From Ruminimicrobiellum sp045223915 (GTDB lineage: Bacteria; Elusimicrobiota; Endomicrobiia; Endomicrobiales; Endomicrobiaceae), in the NCBI GenBank assembly GCA_045223915.1, contig JBGUZU010000005.1, positions 72,588-136,587 on the forward strand: a DNA stretch of 64,000 bases. Reading direction: 5' to 3'. Below, piece after piece: positions 39,646 through 47,345 of this stretch. Below the pieces are notes generated by a model, which was not told the origin of the DNA, made no database searches, and saw only the letters and a list, made by a program, of their open reading frames with translations. A program made the position numbers and the translations under genes. Each line of letters starts with the position of its first letter. The stretch's first letter is position 1.

Positions 39646-40292
39646 ACATAGCATCAATTATAGATCATACTTTGTTGAAACCAAATGCAACATATAAAGA
39701 TTTTAAGTTGCTTTGCGAACAGGCTGTTGAAAACAGATTTTGTTCTGTGTGTGTACCGCCTTTTATGGTTGAAAGTTGTAAAAAAGCTTTAAATAATACC
39801 GATGTAAAAGTATGTACGGTAATAGGATTCCCTTTAGGTTATAATAGTTGCATAGGTAAACTTATAGAGACCAAGCAAGCTTTAAAAAACGGAGCTGATG
39901 AAATAGATGCCGTTATAAATATTTCTGCTTTCAAATCAAAAGATTTTAATTATGTTGAAAAAGAAATAGCTTTACTGAGAAAAGCAACTGTAAATAAAAT
40001 TCTTAAAATAATAGTTGAAACTGCATATTTGAACCAAGAAGAAAAAGAAAAGATAGCTAAAATAGTTATGAATAATGGTGCTGATTTTTTAAAAACGTCT
40101 ACAGGTTTTGCTCCATCCGGAGCAACTGTCGAAGATATTAAATTTTTTAAAAAAATATTAAAAAACAATGTGAGGATAAAAGCTTCCGGCGGAATATCTA
40201 CATACAAACAAGCCGAAGAATTGATAAGAGCCGGTGCAATTAGATTGGGAACATCAAAGTCTTTGCAGTTGTTAACAGATGACGATGAATAA
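39639..40292 (+). CDS. deoC: Deoxyribose-phosphate aldolase
   Basis: A 217-residue class I aldolase that cleaves 2-deoxyribose-5-P to glyceraldehyde-3-P and acetaldehyde. IDHTLLKPNAT, VCVPPFMVE, TVIGFPLGYN, the Schiff-base lysine in FLKTSTGF and the second lysine in RIKASGGIST are intact. It overlaps the DUF4139 gene upstream and the GAF-sensor gene downstream (by 14 bases). Together with deoB, punA and pdp it forms a complete route from deoxynucleosides to glycolysis. Confidence 0.97.
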   Translation: MVNIASIIDHTLLKPNATYKDFKLLCEQAVENRFCSVCVPPFMVESCKKALNNTDVKVCTVIGFPLGYNSCIGKLIETKQALKNGADEIDAVINISAFKSKDFNYVEKEIALLRKATVNKILKIIVETAYLNQEEKEKIAKIVMNNGADFLKTSTGFAPSGATVEDIKFFKKILKNNVRIKASGGISTYKQAEELIRAGAIRLGTSKSLQLLTDDDE

Positions 40293-41985
40293 AACAATAG
40301 TTAAACATGTATCAATAATAATATCTTTAATTTTGCTTATAGTTTTGGTATGGTTTTTGTTTGTGTATGTTTTTTTTGATAACGAATTGAAAAAAAGCAT
40401 ATATCCCATGATAGATGATTCTAAACAATTGCTATCTGAAATAGTAAACAAAAATTTTGCGGTTGAAAAAACAAGAAAATTTATTTCCGATTTTGAAAAG
40501 AAAGAATATATACGATATTTAACGATCACAAACAAACAAGAAAAGAACACTCCAACAAAAATAAATTCGGCAATATTATCTGTTTTAAAATTATCATATC
40601 CTATAAAAAGTGAAAATTCCGTTGTAGGTTGGGTAGAAGTATGGCCTTCATACGAACTTTTTGCAAAAATATTTTCCAGCGGCGCAAATATAACAATATT
40701 GTTAATGTCAATTATTTTTTTATTGATAGGGTTCATTTTTGTTGCATATCTTTACATAAAAAAATATGTTTTTGATCCTTTCAAACAAATAAAAATTATG
40801 ATAAACAATATTGTTATGGATAAAGAAGTAACTATTGATGAATCCAATGAATACGGAATATGGAAAAACATATTTTTTGATTTAAAGAAGTTACATAATA
40901 AAGTTTTTGATGTTAACACTACAATGAACTTATTGTTTTCGGCGACAAGCATTGTAAGTTCGGATTTGGAACTTGTAAATTCTGTTCACGTTGTATTTAA
41001 TGTAGTTCAAAAAAGAATAAAAAATTCTATGTGTGCACTTTTTATTCCCGATGAAAGCGGACAGTTGAAAGTGTTTGCAAAAAACGGGTTATTAAATAAC
41101 GATATAACTTTTATGCATCAGGATTCTAATAATTATGTATGGGTGACATATGAAGAGAAAAAAGAGATTATTGTAAATGATGAAAATAAGATAACGAAAG
41201 AAAATTTGGGCGGATTATGTGACGAAAAGATTGGTTCTATTATGGCTATTCCTTTGATAGATGAAAATAAGAATTGTATTGGAGTCTTTATTGTAGTAAG
41301 TAAAATAGCAAATTCTTTCAATTCTGATAATATTGATATTATAAACAGTGTTTCAAAATATTTGGTTGCATTGATAAACAGAATAAAAGATTATCAAAAA
41401 ATAAAAGAAACAAACAGAAAATTGGAAATTGAAATAGAAACGGCATCAAAAGAACTTATAGAAACAAACAGTATTTTGGTAAAAAAAATAAAAGATATAA
41501 GAAATGTTTCGGACATTGCTTTTCATGCAACTACGAGAATAGATATAGCCGATTCTATGGAATATATTACATCAAAGATGAAAGAAATTTTGGGTATAGA
41601 AAAGTTCGGTATTTTTACATACAATAAAGAAGAAGGTGTTTTGTATTCCGTAAGGGGATCTTTCGGTATGGAAAACATCTTAAAAATTGTTAACAAAAAA
41701 GGTACAATTTATAATGATATAATAAACAGCGGTAATCGTGTTGTTGTAAATAAAGATTCTGATTTAAAAGATTATTCTCGTAATTTGATAAACGACAGTG
41801 TAAAACTAAAATCCGCAGTATTTTTACCTGTAAAGCAGGGAAACGATGTTATTGCAATAATTGTTGCTATTAATAAGAAGGATTCAAACTTCAATTGTAC
41901 CGATGTAAAGGCATTGGAACACATATCTGTTATTATTTATGGTATAATAGAAAGAATGAATCTTTATAAGAAAATTAAAAGTTAA
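40279..41985 (+). CDS. Membrane sensor with two GAF domains and no output domain
   Basis: The 568-residue protein has a membrane span at about 9-31, an outside loop of about 100 residues, and a second span at about 136-158. A HAMP-like linker follows, then a first GAF domain (about 225-375), a coiled coil (about 378-415) and a second GAF domain (about 420-565). It ends with the last GAF; there is no kinase, GGDEF or HD domain. Output must come from a partner or from dimer changes. The start overlaps the end of deoC, so it may sense metabolites of that pathway (inference). ATG at 40285 is an equally possible start. Confidence 0.78.
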   Translation: MTMNKTIVKHVSIIISLILLIVLVWFLFVYVFFDNELKKSIYPMIDDSKQLLSEIVNKNFAVEKTRKFISDFEKKEYIRYLTITNKQEKNTPTKINSAILSVLKLSYPIKSENSVVGWVEVWPSYELFAKIFSSGANITILLMSIIFLLIGFIFVAYLYIKKYVFDPFKQIKIMINNIVMDKEVTIDESNEYGIWKNIFFDLKKLHNKVFDVNTTMNLLFSATSIVSSDLELVNSVHVVFNVVQKRIKNSMCALFIPDESGQLKVFAKNGLLNNDITFMHQDSNNYVWVTYEEKKEIIVNDENKITKENLGGLCDEKIGSIMAIPLIDENKNCIGVFIVVSKIANSFNSDNIDIINSVSKYLVALINRIKDYQKIKETNRKLEIEIETASKELIETNSILVKKIKDIRNVSDIAFHATTRIDIADSMEYITSKMKEILGIEKFGIFTYNKEEGVLYSVRGSFGMENILKIVNKKGTIYNDIINSGNRVVVNKDSDLKDYSRNLINDSVKLKSAVFLPVKQGNDVIAIIVAINKKDSNFNCTDVKALEHISVIIYGIIERMNLYKKIKS

Positions 41986-42004
41986 TATATAATGGGGGAA
42001 GCAA

Positions 42005-42829
42005 ATGGAAATAGCTGATTTGAAAATTATATCAGCATCTGTAAGAAAAGAAGTTCTTAAAATGTTGAATAAGGCCGGTTCCGGTCATCCGGGTGGAAGT
42101 TTATCTGCCGTAGAACTTTTGGTGGATTTATATAATAATCATATGAATTTTAACAAAGATAATTGGCAAGATAAAAACAGAGATTATTTTGTTCTTTCAA
42201 AAGGTCATGTTTGCCCCGTTTTATATGCTGTTCTTGCACAAATAGGTTGTATTCCTAAAGAAGAGTTGGATACATTAAGAAAAATCGGTGGTCGTTTACA
42301 AGGTCATCCTGCCATGGATAAACATATTCCCGGTATAGAAGTTTCTACCGGTTCTCTGGGATACGGACTTTCAATAGCAGCAGGTATCGCAAAAGGTATG
42401 AAAGCATTAAAACAAGATAACAGAGTATACGTTCTTATGGGTGACGGTGAACAACAGGAAGGATCTGTTTGGGAAGCTGTTATGGCCGCACCTCATTTTA
42501 AACTTGACAACTTGTGTGCGATTGTTGATTGTAACGGATTACAAATAGACGGTAAAGTTGAAGATGTGTTAAATATCAACCCGATAGCGGATAAGTACAG
42601 AGCTTTCGGATGGAACGTTATAGAAATAGACGGACATAATTTAAAAGAAGTCGATGAAGCGTATACAAAAGCAAAACAGTGTAAAGGGAAACCTACAGCT
42701 ATAATGGCAAAAACCATAAAAGGTAAAGGTGTATCTTTTATGGAAAATGTTGCAGATTGGCATGGTAAGGCTCCTAATGCAGAACAGTTGGAACAAGCTC
42801 TTAAAGAAATAGATGCAAGTTTAAAGTAA
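42005..42829 (+). CDS. Transketolase, N-terminal (TPP-binding) subunit
   Basis: A 274-residue half transketolase. It binds thiamine diphosphate through VLMGDGEQQEGSVWEA. The N-terminal AGSGHPGGSLS and FVLSKGHVCPVLYA are family hallmarks, and KTIKGKGVSFME closes the domain. Split transketolases are common in anaerobes; the companion gene follows after 29 bases. GGGGGA lies upstream of the ATG. The enzyme exchanges two-carbon units between sugar phosphates and would draw ribose-5-P into glycolysis. Confidence 0.97.
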   Translation: MEIADLKIISASVRKEVLKMLNKAGSGHPGGSLSAVELLVDLYNNHMNFNKDNWQDKNRDYFVLSKGHVCPVLYAVLAQIGCIPKEELDTLRKIGGRLQGHPAMDKHIPGIEVSTGSLGYGLSIAAGIAKGMKALKQDNRVYVLMGDGEQQEGSVWEAVMAAPHFKLDNLCAIVDCNGLQIDGKVEDVLNINPIADKYRAFGWNVIEIDGHNLKEVDEAYTKAKQCKGKPTAIMAKTIKGKGVSFMENVADWHGKAPNAEQLEQALKEIDASLK

Positions 42830-42858
42830 ATAATTTTTTAAAATATAAGGAATAAATT

Positions 42859-43809
42859 ATGGTAAATGTTTTTGGTAATAAAGCTACAAGGTTTGGTTTT
42901 GGTGAAGGACTTGTTGAATTAGGCAAAAAAAACGATAAAATTTTTGTTCTCGGTGCAGATACCGTTTCCTCCGTTGCAATAAACGGTTTTCAAAAAGAGT
43001 TTCCGGAAAGATTTGCTAACGTGGGTATTGCGGAAACAAATTTGTTGGGAATGGCTGCCGGACTTGCCGTTGCAGGTTTTGTACCTTTTGTTTCCACTTA
43101 CGGAGTTTTTGCTTCCGGAAGACCTTGGGAACAAATAAGAACAACGATTTGTTATTCGAATTTAAATGTTAAAATCGGCGGTTCCCATTCCGGTCTTATG
43201 GTTGGTCCTGACGGGGCTACCCACCAAGCTTTGGAAGAAATTTCCATAATGAGATGTTTACCTCACATGACGGTTCTTGTTCCCTGCGATTTGGTTGAAA
43301 CTAAAAAAGCAACAATTGCAGCTGCGGATTATAACGGACCTGTTTATATAAGGTACGGCAGAGAAAATGTTCCTATTATTACCGAAGATAAAACACCTTT
43401 TGAAATAGGTAAAGCCATAAAAATGAGAGAAGGCAGTGATGTTTGTATTATGGCTTGCGGTTCAATGGTATATGAATCTTTAATGGCTGCAGAACTTTTG
43501 GAAAAAGAAGGAATAAAAGCAAGAGTTTTAAATATACATACAATAAAACCTATAGATAAACAAGCAATAATCGATGCCGCAAAAGATTGCGGTGCGATAG
43601 TAACTGCCGAAGAGCACCAAATTTTCGGCGGATTCGGAAGTGCTGTTGCCGAAGTCATTGTTGCCAACAGTCCTGTTCCTATGGAATTTGTAGGAGTTAA
43701 CGACACTTTCGGTGAATCGGGGAAACCGGCAGACTTAATTGTAAAATACGGTTTGAAAGACGTAAATATTGTTGAAGCTGTAAAAAAAGTTTTAAAAAGA
43801 AAAAAATAA
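42859..43809 (+). CDS. Transketolase, C-terminal (pyrimidine-binding) subunit
   Basis: A 316-residue partner of the preceding gene. RFANVGIAETNLLGMAAGLA carries the Glu that activates the TPP pyrimidine ring. SHSGLMVGPDGATHQALEEI and VPCDLVETKK follow, then the C-terminal transketolase domain (AEEHQIFGGFGSAVAE). The split form is complete, so the pair should make an active enzyme. The 115 bases after it hold inverted repeats rather than genes. Confidence 0.97.
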   Translation: MVNVFGNKATRFGFGEGLVELGKKNDKIFVLGADTVSSVAINGFQKEFPERFANVGIAETNLLGMAAGLAVAGFVPFVSTYGVFASGRPWEQIRTTICYSNLNVKIGGSHSGLMVGPDGATHQALEEISIMRCLPHMTVLVPCDLVETKKATIAAADYNGPVYIRYGRENVPIITEDKTPFEIGKAIKMREGSDVCIMACGSMVYESLMAAELLEKEGIKARVLNIHTIKPIDKQAIIDAAKDCGAIVTAEEHQIFGGFGSAVAEVIVANSPVPMEFVGVNDTFGESGKPADLIVKYGLKDVNIVEAVKKVLKRKK

Positions 43810-43890
43810 TAAATTGTCACAGACAATTTAGGTTATGAGTTTATTGGATGATAAGGTTATAGGTTAAAAAACTAAAGAATTAACCTTATA
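43810..43890. repeat. Inverted repeats between transketolase and deoB
   Basis: A perfect 9-bp inverted repeat with a 3-base loop (TAAATTGTC at 43810-43818, GACAATTTA at 43822-43830) is followed by a second, longer-loop pairing (ATAAGGTTA near 43850 with TAACCTTAT at 43881-43889). Neither has a T tract on the plus strand, so these are weak terminators at best. The first shares its half-site with the motif found upstream of deoB and punA. Confidence 0.6.
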
Positions 43891-43907
43891 AAGCTAAAGA
43901 GTTGTAA

Positions 43908-43919
43908 TTATAAATTGTC
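43908..43919. promoter_or_regulatory. Motif TTATAAATTGTC upstream of deoB (possible operator)
   Basis: The 12-base sequence TTATAAATTGTC lies 5 bases before the deoB ATG and recurs exactly at 45148-45159 upstream of punA. Ten of its bases also occur in the inverted repeat at 43809-43830. It could be an operator for a nucleoside regulator; there is no direct evidence. Confidence 0.35.
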
Positions 43920-43924
43920 CTAAT

Positions 43925-45127
43925 ATGGTAAACATTAACAGAATAATTCTTATAGTATTGGATAGCGTCGGGGCAGGAGAACTTCCCGATGCTTCTAAAT
44001 ACGATGATTTAGGTACAAACACTTTAAAACATATTTTCGAAAAATCGGGGAAAGATTTTGTTCTTGAAAATATGGGAAAACTCGGACTGTATAATATAGT
44101 TCCGTCTCCTTACGATTATAATCCGAAAGACATAGTTGGTTGTTACGGTAAAATGGCAACATTGTCACCTGCAAAAGATACAACCGCAGGTCATTGGGAA
44201 CTTTCCGGTATAGTGTTGGATAAACCTTTTCCTACTTATCCGAACGGATTTCCGAACGACTTAATAGAAGAATTCAAAAAACAAATCGGAACAAAAATTT
44301 TAGGTAATTGTGTAGCTTCCGGAACGGAAATAATAAAACAGTTAGGAGAAGAACATTATAAAACAGGATATCCTATCGTTTATACGTCTGCAGATTCCGT
44401 TTTTCAAATTGCAGCCGCCGAAGACAGCGAAAAGTTCGGCGGGCTTGAAAGACTTTATGAAATATGTGAAATTGCAAGAAAATTGTTAAAAGGAAACCAT
44501 GCTGTAGGCAGGGTTATAGCAAGACCTTTTGTTCGAATGGAAGACGGAACTTTTAAAAGGACAACAAACAGAAAAGATTATTCGTTAACACCTCCGGAAA
44601 CAACAATTTTAGATAAAATAAAAGCAGATGGCGGGAATGTTATTGCCGTAGGTAAAATAAAAGATATATTTAATAATAAGGGAATAGTTACCGCTTACCA
44701 TACCGTAGGAAACTCTAACGGAATACAAGTTACTGTCGATTCAATAAAGAGTTCCGATTGTTCTAAAAAGCAGTTGATTTTTACAAACTTGGTAGACTTT
44801 GATATGCTTTGGGGACACAGAAGAAATGTTGAAGCTTATGCCCAAGGATTGAAATCTTTTGACGAAAAATTACCGGAAATAATCAGTTTTATGAAAGATA
44901 CGGATTTGCTTATGATAACCGCAGATCACGGATGTGACCCTACATATACAAAACATACCGATCATACAAGAGAATATGTTCCTTTAATGGTTTACGGTAA
45001 AACAATAAAACAAAACATAAGTTTGGGAACAAGAAAATCTTTATCGGATGTTGCTCAAACTATAGCCGATATTTTTGAATTGGAACCGATGAAAAACGGA
45101 ACAAGTTTTAAAAAGGAAATAATTTAA
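43925..45127 (+). CDS. deoB: Phosphopentomutase
   Basis: This 400-residue alkaline-phosphatase-superfamily enzyme moves phosphate between C1 and C5 of ribose and deoxyribose. IVLDSVGAGELPDA holds the first metal Asp. AKDTTAGHWE carries the Thr that is phosphorylated in the active enzyme. NLVDFDMLWGHRR and TADHGCDPTY supply the remaining metal ligands. It connects the nucleoside phosphorylases downstream with deoC and rpiB upstream. No clear Shine-Dalgarno sequence precedes the ATG. Confidence 0.98.
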   Translation: MVNINRIILIVLDSVGAGELPDASKYDDLGTNTLKHIFEKSGKDFVLENMGKLGLYNIVPSPYDYNPKDIVGCYGKMATLSPAKDTTAGHWELSGIVLDKPFPTYPNGFPNDLIEEFKKQIGTKILGNCVASGTEIIKQLGEEHYKTGYPIVYTSADSVFQIAAAEDSEKFGGLERLYEICEIARKLLKGNHAVGRVIARPFVRMEDGTFKRTTNRKDYSLTPPETTILDKIKADGGNVIAVGKIKDIFNNKGIVTAYHTVGNSNGIQVTVDSIKSSDCSKKQLIFTNLVDFDMLWGHRRNVEAYAQGLKSFDEKLPEIISFMKDTDLLMITADHGCDPTYTKHTDHTREYVPLMVYGKTIKQNISLGTRKSLSDVAQTIADIFELEPMKNGTSFKKEII

Positions 45128-45147
45128 GAATAAGCATTATTGTTTAG

Positions 45148-45159
45148 TTATAAATTGTC
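45148..45159. promoter_or_regulatory. Motif TTATAAATTGTC upstream of punA (possible operator)
   Basis: Second exact copy of the 12-base motif. It covers the -35 region of the extended -10 promoter at 45169-45177, where a repressor or activator would act. Confidence 0.35.
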
Positions 45160-45168
45160 TTTTAATTA

Positions 45169-45177
45169 TGCTATAAT
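45169..45177 (+). promoter_or_regulatory. Extended -10 promoter for punA-pdp
   Basis: TGCTATAAT is a perfect extended -10 element. It would start transcription about 35 bases before the punA ATG. No good -35 box is present, as is usual for extended -10 promoters. Confidence 0.6.
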
Positions 45178-45217
45178 TATTGGTAGTAAATCTAAATAAA
45201 AATTTGTTATAAAATTT

Positions 45218-46033
45218 ATGTTATTAAATCAACTGCAAAAAACTAAAAATTTTATAAGAAAAAAAATAAAAACTAATCCCAAAATTGCTTTAATTTTAGG
45301 ATCCGGATTAGGCAATATTCAAAACCAACTGAAAAATCCGATAAGCATACCTTACAATAAAGTTCCTTACTTTAAACAGTCGACGGTTAAAGGTCATAAC
45401 GGAAAACTTGTTTTCGGTAAGTTAAATTCAACCGATGTCATGGTAATGAGCGGCAGATTTCATTATTATGAGGGTTATAGTATGCAGGATATAACATATC
45501 CCGTAAGACTTATGAAACTTTTGGGTATAGAAAAATTAATTATAACTTGTGCGGTTGGAGCAATTAACAAAAAGTATAATTTGGGCGATATAGTTGTTAT
45601 AAAAGATCATATAAATTTTATGGGCAACAATCCTTTGATAGGGAAACATTACGATGAGTTCGGTGACAGATTTCCTGATATGACAAACATATACGATGAC
45701 AATGCAATAAACAAAATATTAAAAATAGCAAAAAGTAAGAAGATAAAAGTTCACAAGGGAGTATATTTTGCCGTTAGCGGACCTTCGTATGAAACGCCTG
45801 CGGAAATTAATGCTTACGGAAAGTTGGGCGGAGATGTTGTGGGAATGTCGTTAGTTCCCGAAGCAATAGTTGCAAATCAAATGGGTATTAAAGTATCTGC
45901 TTTAACTTATGCATCAAACAAAGCAAGCGGACTATCAAAAAAAAGTTTAACACATGAAGAGGTTTTACAGTCAGGCAAAAAAGCTGCTGTTTCAATGGAA
46001 AAAATAATAACAAGTTTTGTAAAGGAACTTTAA
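45218..46033 (+). CDS. punA: Purine nucleoside phosphorylase (trimeric type)
   Basis: A 271-residue enzyme that splits purine (deoxy)nucleosides with phosphate to free base and (deoxy)ribose-1-P. ALILGSGLG, GHNGKLVFGK, MSGRFHYYEGYS, SGPSYETPAEI and TYASNKASG (the Asn that contacts the purine ring) fit the trimeric PNP family specific for inosine and guanosine. The stop overlaps the start of the pyrimidine phosphorylase by one base, so the two are co-translated. Confidence 0.96.
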   Translation: MLLNQLQKTKNFIRKKIKTNPKIALILGSGLGNIQNQLKNPISIPYNKVPYFKQSTVKGHNGKLVFGKLNSTDVMVMSGRFHYYEGYSMQDITYPVRLMKLLGIEKLIITCAVGAINKKYNLGDIVVIKDHINFMGNNPLIGKHYDEFGDRFPDMTNIYDDNAINKILKIAKSKKIKVHKGVYFAVSGPSYETPAEINAYGKLGGDVVGMSLVPEAIVANQMGIKVSALTYASNKASGLSKKSLTHEEVLQSGKKAAVSMEKIITSFVKEL

Positions 46034-47334
46034 TGAGAGCTTATGATGTAATTTACAAAAAAAGAAACGGACAAAAGTTATCAAAAGAAGAAATATCTTT
46101 TATGATAGAAGGATATACTAAACATGAAATCGCAGACTATCAAATGTCTGCTTTTTTGATGTCTGTTTATTTTCAAAATCTTGATGATGAAGAAACTTTT
46201 TATCTTACAAATGCAATGGCAAATTCCGGAGAAATTTTAGATTTAAGTTTTTTGGACGGGCCTACAGCGGATAAACATTCCACAGGCGGAGTAGGTGACG
46301 GTACATCATTGCTTATAGCTCCGATACTTGCAAGTTGTAATATTTATGTTCCTATGATGTCGGGCAGAGCATTGGGACATACCGGCGGGACACTCGATAA
46401 ATTGGAATCTATTCCGGGATTTAATGTTAATCTTGATATAACAGAATTTATTTCCGTTCTAAAGAAAAATAAGTTTGCTATGATAGGTCAAACAAAAGAA
46501 GTTGCACCGGTAGATAAAAGAACATATGCATTAAGAGATGTTACTGCTACCGTAGAATCTATACCGTTAATTTGTTCGAGTATAATGTCTAAAAAAATTG
46601 CGGAAGGTGCGCAAAACATATTGCTCGATGTAAAAACCGGTAATGCGGCATTTATACAGGAATACGAAAAATCTAAAATGTTGGCAGAAAAAATGGTTAG
46701 TGTAGGAAAAAAGTTCGGAAGAAATATGACTGCCGTTATTACCGATATGGATGAACCGTTGGGAACTGCCGTAGGTAACAGTTTGGAAGTTATACAAACA
46801 ATAGAAGCACTGAAAAATAAAATAAATAATGATTTTGTTCAATTAAGTATAGATTTGGCGGCATTTTCTATTTTGCAGGTAGGATTAACAAAAACTTTTG
46901 AACAGGCACAAAGTTTAGCTAAAGAAAAAATTACTTCGGGACAAGCATTAAATAAGTTTATAAAAATGATAGAATTACAAAAGGGAAATGCAAAAGTTGT
47001 AGATGATTATTCCGTTTTCGGTAAAGCCAAAAATGTTTGTTATGTAAAAGCAAAAGAAACCGGTTACTTGAAGTTTTCAAATACAAGAAATATAGGAATA
47101 GCTTCTTGTTTATTGGGTGCCGGAAGGCTGAAAGTTGAAGATAAAATAGATCCCGTAAGCGGTATAATTATTCATAAAAAATCGGGCGATTTTGTAAACA
47201 AAAACGATATAATATTTGAGTTACACCATAACAAAACAGATGTTGATAATGTTACAGAAATATTAAATTCTTCCTATACCGTAAGTAACGAAAAAACAGA
47301 GCAAAATAAAAAAATTAAATATATAGCAAATTAA
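46033..47334 (+). CDS. pdp: Pyrimidine-nucleoside / thymidine phosphorylase
   Basis: The 433-residue protein phosphorolyses uridine, thymidine or deoxyuridine. ADKHSTGGVGDGTS (phosphate-binding), MSGRALGHTGGTLDKLESIPG, and the substrate-binding DVTATVESIPLICSSIMSKK are diagnostic of the Pdp/DeoA family. Length is typical. Specificity between pyrimidine and thymidine phosphorylase cannot be settled by eye. It is co-translated with punA, and recJ follows after 11 bases. Confidence 0.96.
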   Translation: MRAYDVIYKKRNGQKLSKEEISFMIEGYTKHEIADYQMSAFLMSVYFQNLDDEETFYLTNAMANSGEILDLSFLDGPTADKHSTGGVGDGTSLLIAPILASCNIYVPMMSGRALGHTGGTLDKLESIPGFNVNLDITEFISVLKKNKFAMIGQTKEVAPVDKRTYALRDVTATVESIPLICSSIMSKKIAEGAQNILLDVKTGNAAFIQEYEKSKMLAEKMVSVGKKFGRNMTAVITDMDEPLGTAVGNSLEVIQTIEALKNKINNDFVQLSIDLAAFSILQVGLTKTFEQAQSLAKEKITSGQALNKFIKMIELQKGNAKVVDDYSVFGKAKNVCYVKAKETGYLKFSNTRNIGIASCLLGAGRLKVEDKIDPVSGIIIHKKSGDFVNKNDIIFELHHNKTDVDNVTEILNSSYTVSNEKTEQNKKIKYIAN

Positions 47335-47345
47335 AAGGAGAAAAA

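Noticed and set aside
43810..43830. Terminator after the transketolase genes
   Set aside because: The inverted repeat is perfect but not followed by T residues on the plus strand, so it was listed as a repeat instead.
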